From the NCBI GenBank assembly GCA_021229015.1, contig CM037777.1, positions 61,798,369 to 61,862,368 on the forward strand: a DNA stretch of 64,000 nt, written 5' to 3'. Under the pieces are notes generated by a model, which did not search any database, was not told the DNA's origin, and was given only the letters and a program-made list of their open reading frames with translations. This DNA is from Solen grandis (taxonomy: Eukaryota; Mollusca; Bivalvia; Adapedonta; Solenidae). The position numbers and the translations under genes are program-made. The number at the start of each line of letters is the position of its first letter. Positions within the stretch are counted from its first letter, which is position 1. Positions 35,891 through 46,599 of this stretch are shown piece after piece.

Positions 35891-36039
35891 CAGTCCTTAG
35901 AAGTGTTTAATAATGAAAGAGTTAGATCCATTAGAGACAAACACCAGTTTTGCTGACTGTCACTTATCATCGCACAAGTGGATTTCACGTTGAAGTGTTC
36001 AGTAATACGTTGGTCCGCTCTACATGATTAAGAAGTGTA

Positions 36040-36042
36040 ACC

Positions 36043-36072
<30 letters not shown>
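36040..36072 (+). repeat. poly-T tract
   Basis: Uninterrupted run of about 27 T. Non-coding region between the C1q gene and acid ceramidase copy A. Confidence 0.9.
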
Positions 36073-36073
<1 letters not shown>

Positions 36074-36587
36074 GACCATTATTTTTTAGTCTTTTTAGAG
36101 TATGGATGTATGAGTATCGCACAAAAGACCGGAACAAACACTTGGAGGAAATCCACATTGCATTTTAGTGATGTCGAAACATCTGGGAAACCAAAGCGTT
36201 TGTTGATGGTACTATATATAAATAGAGTAAAATCATATTATAGATAAGTACGTATCTAATGGGGGTTGTCAACTACATTTCACCTCTTCAGATTAATGAG
36301 TAAGATACTTTTCATCCCCTACTGTCAAGAGAAATGACGTGTACGGCTACTTCAACGCTAGATTAGCTGGAGAATTTGACAAGCTGGTCAGACTCTACAT
36401 GTAATAATCATACTTAGCGCCAAGTGATAATTAAATTCTTAAATTCTTAAATTAGGTAGAAACATATTCCACCATTCCAGTTTTATCAAATATTCAAGTA
36501 CATACAAAGTTAACATGAATCATTTCCGTAATAACTATTAATAATGGGTAATTTGTTCATGAAATTCGCCCGACGGTAATAATCGCT

Positions 36588-36762
36588 ACGTATGCTTGGT
36601 GACGAATATGATGCTGTCACACTGCAGTACCACGCCTAGACGTGTGTCATAGTATGATGCAATACCCTCTCACATTATCTTGACACCAGGCCAACCAGTC
36701 ATGGAACTACCCATATAAGCTGGGAGCCACCGGTATACCAATCACTGAAAAACATCATATAT
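36588..36762 (-). repeat. SINE family 1, partial and diverged
   Basis: Shares the body (TGTCACACTGCAGTACCACG, TCACATTATCTTGACACCAG, GGCCAACCAGTC) with the full copies. Both ends are missing. Confidence 0.7.
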
Positions 36763-37272
36763 TACAAATACATATATAACAAAGGCGAAACAGCTATACT
36801 AAATGGCTGCAAGAACGTGTTATTTTGTATCTCATTTCATTTTTATGCCCCGGGTCGATAGATCGTGGCATATTGTTTTTGGTCTGTCTGTTTGTCACAA
36901 AACTTAAACCTTGACCAGAACATGGAATTCCTTCCTTAATGAGCTCTATCCGCCACGCGACCTTGACCTTCAAATGATCTTGACTCCCAAGATCTAAGCC
37001 TCCTCCTCCCCCCCCGTGGGACATGGCGTTCATTCGAGCGTAGCGATTGTTTATTTGTTTATTCCTCATGGTGAATATACATTCAATAATTAAAGATATG
37101 ATAAGATTTAACTCACATTTATTTAATCATTTACTTGCTCTTTTCACTCTGTCATCCTATGAGCTGTTATTAAGACGTTAAATAGCTCAAATAGCTTTCG
37201 ATTTTCAAAATTGCATTATTAATGTTGATTATCATGAGTTATTTATGTAATGCAAATAGTTCGTTGCCATGG

Positions 37273-40200
37273 CTACCAGGGTTCACACGGTTCGTCACAG
37301 TATTGCAGCCATGACTCCAGCCTCCCCGTGTCCACCTGCATCAGAGCCGTGTATGTCGTCAGCTGCAATAAGTGTGGCTTATCAGTCAACAGGTGACCAT
37401 GACCTTTTCAGCAAACAGATGAGTTAACAGGTGACCATGACTTTGTCATTCAGCAGATGACCATGACTCTATCAGTCAACAAGTGACCATGACCTTATCA
37501 GTCAATAGATGAATATGACCTTGATCATGACCTTATCAGTAAACAGGTGATCATGACCTGTTCGGTCAACAGATGACCATGACTTAATCAGTAACAAGTG
37601 ACATGACCTTATCTGTCAAATATACTGTTAGTTGCAAAAGTTTATTCGGGTTTTTGTTGATTTAACTACATCCTTTATTTCATATGTAAATTAAGGCTGC
37701 AAACAACCCCCAAAAATATGAATAATTTTTACATGAACGAAATTCACATTTATCATTCAATACGCAAAAATATTGAATACATAACTTTTCGCTCCGAAGT
37801 CTTCCACTGCGGGTTGTTTCTAATTATATCAACTCTATTTTAATAAGATCAAAATACAATGTAGCTTGTAAGTCACGAACCTTATTTAAGACCGGTTTTG
37901 ATGAAAGGACATTGAATAATCCTGGAAAGCCAACATTCTGTAAATTAGAAGAAAATGGATGCTTAATGTAAAACTTTAAGCATATACACATTTAATGACT
38001 TTTCTCAAATAACTAATTGGATACTTGCAAATGATATCTTTATTTATTAAGTTTATTTCACGATAGAACTTTATTTTGTAATATATATTTGATAAAGACT
38101 AAGACAGAGAAATGTTGTAAAATGTCGTTTTTCAAAGCCCTTCTTTCTACCTACTGACAATGAAGGGGCATCATTCTTTAGCTTGTTATATATTTACATG
38201 TATTGAAATTTCAGGGAATGAAATTTAATCTTTGCTACTTCGAACAGGTTTAATGCAACTCTTTGTATTTTTGAAATTTCAAAAAAATAATTCAGTGTGA
38301 ACACATTCCTACTGAGATAAACATTATACTGATGATAAGCCGTGGAAAGAAGTGACGCAATACCTGGATCGTCATGTTCTTCATGCAACGGTTGGCCGGG
38401 TCTCTCCGGTCATCCAGGAACAGTGGTTTCTTCCAGTGGTCATAGTTTGTCTCCAGCACGTACCAGCCACCCGCCATCTTGTCGATCATGGGCCAGATAT
38501 CCGTGCCGTTCACTTCCCGGTTACGGGTGATCACGCAGCCCTGGCGATAGCAATACTGACTTAAAGATCCATTATAACGCTAAAGTATGGAGGTTTATTC
38601 CAATAGATATCACGTTATACCAGGGTCCTTTAAATACAGGCGTAATAAAGAAACCCTGCCTGAACTGAACCGGGTTGTTGGCGTGTTACATCAAGTGTAA
38701 GTACGAGTAAAATTGGTCCCATTGTTTGAAGAGCGTTATATTGGAACTCGTGTTAAAATGGAGTGTATAATAGTGAAGCTTTACTGTATTTGGTCACATA
38801 TGAATGCTAATCAAATATTTGAAGATATGTGTCTATCTTTCAGACCCGTTAGCCGAGTGGGTAGAGCGTCCGCATCGGAATCGGGAGGTCGTCGGTTCGA
38901 TTCCCGTTCGCGAAATAGCATAGTCGTTAAAATTACTTGCAGGTTAAAATTCTGGAGGAAAACACTCTATTAGAGATGTTGCGATGTAGGTATGTGTTAA
39001 AGGACGACGATATTATCCCACCCACATATGTACCGTTTCTAAACGCTTCAAAGTAATTAATAACTACATGTATTAATTCAAATATTCGTTTTGGTATATT
39101 TTTTTCAACATTTTCTTTATTTAAATCATAATTTCCTCAAAATTACCTCCCCTGGCTTTGTCCCGCCAAGAATAAAATACGCAGGGGCTATCATCTGCGT
39201 GTTCGCTAGTCTGTCACGTGCTTCAGAGAAACTGTCCGCCATTTCCATGGTTTCTCGGCTCAGAAATCCCATCCATGCGCCTTTCCTGTCCCTGATCCAT
39301 TCTAGTATACCTGGATAAAAAGTATTTAAGTCCGACATAAAACTTATTATAAACAACAATTTGGTCTGCTAAGTATTGAATGCTAAATTATTAATATAAA
39401 ATATAGAATAGGCATGGTGTTTTCATACTCATTCACTGAACCTGATGAAAACCAGGGATAATCATAAAAAATGATAATATGCAAATCGGTCTGCATTTAA
39501 AAACTGAAGTTGATCATCCTCTTAGGTTTCCAGAACTAAATCAAAGCGCACAGTGCGCTGAGAGACGGCGACGGGATTAACATTCTAAACCCAGCGTTTC
39601 TGAAGTTATTGAAGCAGTCACATGACGACAAAAACTCCACCGCTGTTGCTACAGAGGTTCTGTTTGTAACATAATAATCCGGAGTAAAGGTCATGAACCT
39701 TTCATTCATAAAGAGCTGCATACCTTAGTAGGTCATTCTCTTTCTCTTGTACTAGCGAATTCTATCTGTTGTTTTGTATGTGTAGAAATTGACCAGGTAT
39801 TTGATTATTTAAGATACTAGAATGTTTGCCTAACTATTTCAAAGTTAAGAAATGCCCTGGGAGGAACCTAACTCGCCATCATGCAAAATATTGTGTGGAC
39901 TACTTTAGGATAATTACATACATACGGAGCACTACTTTTTCTTGTTACAGGAGTAGATCTTCATGTACGTAAGATGGGTTGCTGTTCTGGTTAAGAAATG
40001 TCACGTATATTTTTTTCACGCTTAAAATTGATGCTTCCAGTGCAAAATAATGGCAAAAGAAAACATGTTAACAAACAGTAACACGCTAAAAGCGGTTACG
40101 GTTATGATTTAAACGCCTGTGTAACATATTCCACTCGTATTCGTTAGTGCAGAATCGCATTGCACGGAGAGGTACAGTTAAATATGTTGTGGAAAATATG

Positions 40201-43200
40201 CAAATTAGCAAGGCCTGATTTCGATTTCCAGCATAAGACGGCTTATCGCCGTCTAAAAATCGTTAAGAGGCAAAACTCAATACCTTTTTACAACAAAATA
40301 GGTAAACAATGAAAAATATTGCTATGGGCTTCTGACATTGGTACATATTTCAGATTTTAAAGGGTAAAAACATCTCACAGCTCTCGATATGAGAGTATAT
40401 ACGTCCTAATACAATTTAGAAAAGAGAATTTGACACAAGTTTACTAGTTTCAAAAAGTCATAAAGTAATGAATACCTATAAACATGTACATATATTTCTA
40501 TATTCGTTTTTGGTAAATATATTTTACATTTCCTTTATCTAAACCCGAAACTTATATGAATCCTGACAAAACAATGGTTAGTGCTATTAAATGGGCATTC
40601 CTCCAGCACACTCTTCCCTACCTATCCTTTGGGATATGTTTGTTTGTTTGTTTGCTGTGTTTAACGTTCCACAGTATTTCAGTCATTTGGAGTCTATTTG
40701 AGATGGATAAAGTGCTGCCACACTGTAGTATCACGCCGTAGACATGTGGCATGATACCACACCCAGTCACAATGTCGGGTCAACCAGTCCTGCAACTACC
40801 CTTATATACTGAGCGCCAGGTAAGGGAGCTATACCAGTACCAATTTTAACGACTTTGGTGTGTCGCGGCCGAGGATCGAACTCATGACCTCCCGACGGTC
40901 CTTTGAAATATGGCCCTCAAATCACAGCATGGTGATTGACGTTACTTTCCCCAACACTGGACCGTCCTCTCTTAATGGAGTCGCATTCCAAAAAGCTTAA
41001 GTATTGCAGGAAGAATAAAACGTGCGTCATATAATGAACTAAGATATGAACAAAGATTTTTTTCTTGCCCCTTTTATGATAAGCTTTTAACATGAGCTGA
41101 GTAACTGACGTGTTCCAGGGGCATCATTCATGGCTATGGATCCTAATGTTTGAGGTTCAAACCTTTTTAGGGACAAGAATAGTCCATGATATTCCAAAGT
41201 GCAAAGTACTTGTCCAATCCAAGAACTGTAAAATTGGATCAGTGTAAGTTATAACTTGTTTCCTGATCTAGGTATAATGAAATGCAAAACCTTGCAATAG
41301 CTTACCTAAATATCCGCCATCTTTGTTAAAGCGTTCGTCCATACTGAAAGTAAACTTCTTCTGTAACATAATATCAAGTAATGTTTTAGATTTAGTGTCA
41401 TTCATTTGAAACTATTAGAATTACATCAAAGAAAATAAACTGAATGCTTGAAAATATATTAAATTTCTGTTTAACTTGTCATATACAGCTGAACCTGTAT
41501 TAGCGGTCACCTCTATTAAGCGGTCAATCTGTATTTAACGGTCAGTTTTAATATCACTAAATTAGCATTTTGCTGCATTTGTATATATTTAACCTTCGTT
41601 TAGGGACCACCTCTGTTAAGCAGTCATTTTCTCTTATTCCACTTATTGACCGCTGAAGACAGGTTTGACTGTAGTACATACAACAAAGCAAAAGATACGT
41701 GTAAAATAGCTCAATAGTTGTGTATGAGTGGGAATATTCGTGTAGGAAATCTTAAAGAATTTACTTATTGAATTATCTAAAAACAAATCAGTAAAATCTG
41801 AACTGTTTGTAATTGGGTAGAAAAAAAACTGAAAACCAATATACTCTGTATATCCATGGACATTGTAAAATGTGTTTTAATATTCGTTTAATACTTTATA
41901 AAACACCAAAGTGTTGAAATCACTACCGGCTTGACAGCGGTAAGGATACCAATGTAGCCTGCGTAGTTGACAGACTTGAACACGGTCTGGCCTCCCCGCT
42001 GCCAGTCCAGGTTGACGATGGCCGGCCTCAAGGCTTCCGTCAGTTCCCACGTCCTATTCTTGACGTCCCACCTACAACGCACAATGGACACGCGCATAAC
42101 GAAACTCAGTGTTTGAAAAACTATAGAATTGCAGGTGTATGTACATTTAGGAACAGAGAAAATAACATTAAACAGTGGCAGATGACGACAATGTGGTGAT
42201 GAGATGGAGGAAGAAGGAGAAGGCGACAAGGATAATGACGATGACGATAATGACGATGATGATGATGATGGGGGTGGGGATAGTTTACAGTTTTAATCAT
42301 CTACCCCATAAACAGTCCGAAGTCCAAGTTCCTGGCATGGTACATGTTGCCTGCGGGGTCCTGGGCAACTATGGATGTGCAAACGGTGAAGAGCTCGTAG
42401 AATATGTTGTAGATGACTACCTCGCCTATCAAACATATCAACAGCTGCTGATAGTAATAAGCAAACAAACGTAAAACTTAAAGTTTTAGTATAGGTACAT
42501 TCAGTTTGGCTCCTTCTATAAAGAATAGACCAAATAACAGTACAGCTTGGAGTTGCAAACTGTTCGAATATGTTCATAGCAGTACTAACGGCTTTGAGTG
42601 GGCCTTTCGTTATCGTTATCAAATAAAATTTTGAAGATGCTGCATTATGACATAGTGTTTACCCTATCAAGTTAAGATGAATCAATTATATATTATCATT
42701 ATGAGTAATACCCCTTCTTTGAAAACAGGTCAATGCTTATTTATTGTTTGAGCTATACTTTGTAAATGGATTCATTATAATTAAGCAAGCAATATATTTT
42801 ACTTGCCTAGGGGGATCCCTGTATAGTTGGAGATACTGTGCATCTCTTCCCGGTAGGGACTAGGAGTAGGCTGTCGATCTCCGGCTGGACAGAAAGCAGG
42901 TTAAAAAAATGTCAGTTTGTACGTCCGCCATATACATCATGCATATACAGATAGATAACATGTACCGCCAGTATTTTATTTCCAAAATATAATTTGTTGG
43001 ACAATTGACAGGTATCTGTATCTTAGACACTGTATATTGATTTAGACATGCTTTACTGTATATTGTCCTAGACATTGATTTAGACATGCTTGACTGTATA
43101 TTGATTTAGACATGCTTTACTGTATATTGATTTAGACATGCTTTACTGTATATTGTCCTAGACATTGATTTAGACATGCTTTACTGTATATTGTCCTAGA

Positions 43201-44689
43201 CATTGATTTAGACATGCTTTACTGTATATTGTCCTAGACATTGACTTAGACATGCTTTACTGTATATTGTCCTAGACATTGACTTAGACATGCTTTACTG
43301 TATATTGTCCTAGACATTGACTTAGACATGCTTTACTGTATATTGTCCTAGACATTGATTTAGACATGCTTTACTGTATATTGTCCTAGACTTTGACTTA
43401 GACATGCTTGACTGTATATTGGCCGGGGCATGTTCACTGTATATTGATTTAGACATGCTTTACTGTATATTGTCTGAGACATTCGTGACTGTATATTTTT
43501 TACTCAAACATGCTTGACTCACGTGAATTTTAGACATCGCCTTCATGTACTCGTACATTAATAGTTGTGACACTGTAGTCACTTAGGCGAAATAATCGTT
43601 TAGGTCAAATGAACACTTACCCCCAAAGTGTCGACTATCTTAATCATTTCTCCGCTACCAAACTCAAGGATGAACTTCTTCATCTCGGTCACGATCCCGG
43701 TAATCTGGTATGAAGCCGTATTTACAGACATGTAAGTCATGTTAAGCCATGTATATATACTATATAATTCAAATTTAAACAAAAGAAACCCCGACTGTTT
43801 GTTTTCTTTTGCAGTATGTATAGTATGAGGCAGAGAACGTACGAGATGTACATGCAGAGGGCAAACTATCAGATATTAATGTAAGACTGGCAGACAGACA
43901 CACAGACAAACATACAGCTGTTAAACTAGCAGATATTAATATAAGACTGGCAGACAGACACATAGACAAACATACAGCTGTTAAACTAGCAGATATTAAT
44001 GTAAGACTGGCACACAGACACACAAACAAACATACCGCTGTTGAACTAGCACATATTAATGTAAGACTGGCAGACGGGCATACAAACATACCGCTGTTTA
44101 ACTAGCAGCTATCAATGTAAGACTGGCAAACGTACAACCAGATAAACATACCGCTGTTTAACTAGCTAAAAGTAATGTAAGACTTGCAGACGGACATACA
44201 GACAAACATACCGCTGTTGAACTAGCACATATTAACGAAAGACTGACAGACGGACATACAGACAAACATACCGCTGTTGAACTAGCACATATTAACGAAA
44301 GACTGACAGACGGACATACAGACAAACATACCGCTGTTGAACTAGCACATATTAATGTAAGACTGGCAGACGGACATTCAGACAAACATACCGCTGTTTT
44401 CTTATCCAGGGATACTTGCTTCCATCTCATTTCGTACGGTAAATCAAGATTGATCACGTATTCCTTCACACCTTGACTGGAATGGGAATATAAGTTTCAC
44501 ACTGTCCACAGAAATAATTATTTATATAAATCTACAATATTAAATTCAAATAATTTTTTCCGTAGATTAGAAATGAGGATTTTTACAAATTATTCTCTAC
44601 GATTCCTGGGTTGGACATGGACTGTGCTGGGGAAGGTCATGATTCTTGTCCTCCAAAAATGATTTGAACTCGCAACCTTCCTTAATAGG

Positions 44690-44731
<42 letters not shown>

Positions 44732-45171
44732 GTTTCAAAGGTATCGGTATTCGGTAGGGTCTATATCGGATTTGATAACCATATTTCTAAAACAGAGAGC
44801 GAGAGGGAGAACGTACCTGGACGGTGGAGGGTACGGCACCTGCACACACGAGCCATTGTACTGGAATAACCGAAAATATCAGACTCATTCAAATAGGTCA
44901 CAGTTGATAAAGGAATTAGTATCACTATCATTAACTACAGACAAAAATATCCTCATCATCATCATCATCATCATCATCATCACTTGTGCAATAGGTGTTT
45001 CTAGAATGTGCTAAATAGTATACGGACTAATGTATGTATCATGAGAGACGTTAAGTGCAAATTGAACAATCAGCGGTCAAACGCGCAAAGTTACGTTACC
45101 GGAGGTGGGTCCTGACAGAAGCAGACGACCGCTATCAGCAGCAGAAGTCCTAGGCGGTACACTGGCGCCAT
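37273..45171 (-). CDS. ASAH1: acid ceramidase (N-acylsphingosine amidohydrolase), copy A, complete
   Basis: Lysosomal enzyme that cleaves ceramide to sphingosine and fatty acid. Twelve coding exons: 45100-45171, 44817-44860, 44392-44476, 43621-43704, 42807-42870, 42305-42425, 41927-42071, 41306-41360, 39147-39310, 38364-38540, 37881-37937, 37273-37362; 1158 bases, 385 residues (human about 395). Signal peptide [19 protein letters not shown]. Cys132 in FTVCTSIVA is the nucleophile and self-cleavage point separating alpha (1-131) from beta chain. Arg148 and Asp151 (HARNLDFG), Glu214 (SMDERF), Asn310 (ETNYDHW) and Arg323 (FLDDRR) correspond to human catalytic residues R159, D162, E225, N320 and R333. 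N-glycosylation sequons include NYT, NGT and NMT. The intron after exon 5 uses a GC donor (GCAAGT). A possible acceptor just upstream of the start (exon end about 45189) suggests a 5' UTR intron. Confidence 0.95.
37378..37620. repeat. about 30-bp minisatellite in last intron of acid ceramidase A
   Basis: Imperfect units like CAGTCAACAGGTGACCATGA with CCTTAT, about eight copies. The array begins about 15 bases from the exon 37273-37362 acceptor. Confidence 0.8.
38842..38990 (+). repeat. tRNA-derived SINE (family 3)
   Basis: The tRNA-like head CCCGTTAGCCGAGTGGGTAG has B-box CGGTTCGATTCCC. A body unlike families 1 and 2 follows. It lies between exons 10 and 9 of acid ceramidase copy A. Confidence 0.65.
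40635..40897 (-). repeat. SINE family 1
   Basis: A TTTG-rich tail at the left is followed by the body (CACGCCGTAGACATGTGGCA) and the B-box of the tRNA head (GAGGATCGAACTC). The 5' end of the head is cut at about 40897. It lies in an intron of acid ceramidase copy A. Confidence 0.8.
42225..42275 (+). repeat. GAT/GAC microsatellite
   Basis: GATGATGAT-type repeats 30 bases downstream of exon 6 (42305-42425) of acid ceramidase A in its sense direction. Confidence 0.85.
43060..43510. repeat. 38-bp minisatellite in acid ceramidase A intron
   Basis: TTTAGACATGCTTTACTGTA recurs every 38 bases (for example 43131, 43169, 43207), about 10 units with variants. It lies in the intron between exons 4 and 5. 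Confidence 0.9.
43861..44400. repeat. 60-bp array duplicating an exon-3 splice donor
   Basis: Nine 60-base units, two of them identical in sequence (44221-44280 and 44281-44340). The first unit in the sense direction overlaps the 3' end of exon 3 (44392-44476). Several units carry the reverse-strand sequence AACAGCGGTATGTTTG, that is the last exon bases plus the GT donor. Confidence 0.92.
44695..44731 (+). repeat. GT microsatellite
   Basis: (GT)n of about 36 bases between exons 2 and 3 of acid ceramidase A. Confidence 0.95.
44953..44982 (+). repeat. CAT microsatellite
   Basis: (CAT)n of about 30 bases in the first coding intron of acid ceramidase A. Confidence 0.95.
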
Positions 45172-45189
45172 CTACACCGCTGCTGTCGT

Positions 45190-45771
45190 CTGCAACATAA
45201 TAACACTCTTACTGATAGGCAATGAACATGTGAAATATGTTTGACCAATAAAATTATTTCCTTATCTTATTCCAAAATGTTAAAACTAACAAATTAACAT
45301 GTGTATTTTAACAATATTTTAATTGATGCCTCTCTCTCTCTCCCTCTCTCGCTTTGTTAAAGAGTTGCCTAATCGTTGGATTACTGCCGGTAAGACTTTA
45401 AAATAAATAAATGGCTGTGCTTAAGAATGTTCAAACTGTAAATGAAATAAGAACAATATATAAAAATAATTATAGTGCTTTTGTACATTTAAAGGTAGAA
45501 ATGCAAAATTACTTACAGTATTAATTAACCTGATATTTAGCTTCTCCTAGTTAAATGAAAGATGAGAGTAAACCACTGTGTTGATGGTCACATCAAAAAT
45601 AGGTTATCTATCTTGCCACGTGATCACCAATTATGCATTGTTCGGGTTATCAATTTGAAATTACAATGTATATATCGCCGATTAATATCTACATAGACAT
45701 CAACATACCTACAGATTTACTTGCTATTTTTCATAACATTTAAAATTAACAGCAACAATAAACATCACATT
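45190..45771 (-). promoter_or_regulatory. presumed 5' flank of acid ceramidase A
   Basis: About 580 bases between the first coding exon and the 40-bp array. It should include the 5' UTR and promoter by position. I see no clear TATA or initiator and assign no element. Confidence 0.3.
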
Positions 45772-46595
45772 TACCAGAATGTGAACGTTTGTATGTGTCG
45801 CGGTCAGTTTCTACCAGCACATAAACGTTTGTATGTGTCCCTTGCCAGCATATAAACGCTTGTATGCGTCGCGGCAAGATTATACCAGCACAATAACGTT
45901 TGTATGCGTCCCGGCCAGATTATACCAGCACAATAACGTTTGTATGCGTCGCGGCAAGATTATACCAGCACAATAACGTTTGTATGCGTCCCGGTCAGAT
46001 TATACCAGCACAATAACATTTGTATGTATCCCGGTCAGATTATACCAGCACAATAACGTTTGTATGCGTCGCGGCAAGATTATACCAGCACAATAACGTT
46101 TGTATGCGTCCCGGCAGATTATACCAGCACAATAACGTTTGTATGCGTCGCGGCAAGATTATACCAGCACAATAACGTTTGTATGTGTCCCGGCCAGATT
46201 ATACAAGCACAATAACATTTGTATGCGTCGCGGCAAGATTATACCAGCACAATAACGTTTGTATGCGTCCCGGCCAGATTATACCAGCACAATAACGTTT
46301 GTATGTGTCCCGGCTAGATTATACCAGCACAATAACGTTTGTATGCGTCCCGGCCAGATTATACCAGCACAATAACGTTTGTATGTGTCCCGGCTAGATT
46401 ATACCAGCACAATAACGTTTGTATGCGTCCCGGCCAGATTATACCAGCACAATAACGTTTGTATGCGTCGCGGCAAGATTATACCAGCACAATAACGTTT
46501 GTATGCGTCGCGGCAAGATTATACCAGCACAATAACGTTTGTATGTGTCCCGGCTAGATTATACCAGCACAATAACGTTTGTATGCGTCGCGGCC
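45772..46595. repeat. 40-bp CpG-bearing minisatellite upstream of acid ceramidase A
   Basis: About 20 units of CCAGCACAATAACGTTTGTA plus TGCGTCGCGGCAAGATTATA. Two variants alternate (GTCGCGGCAAG and GTCCCGGCCAG). The array starts about 600 bases upstream of the start codon in an AT-rich background. Confidence 0.93.
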
Positions 46596-46599
46596 ATGT

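Noticed and set aside
38842..38920. Functional tRNA gene
   Set aside because: A-box and B-box are present but a SINE body follows and no full cloverleaf could be paired by eye.
42175..42622. Frames of 99-113 codons on both strands
   Set aside because: They overlap exons 6-7 of acid ceramidase A in wrong frames or run into introns.
45772..46595. CRISPR-like array
   Set aside because: Units are contiguous 40-bp tandem repeats with no unique spacers, in an animal genome with no cas genes.
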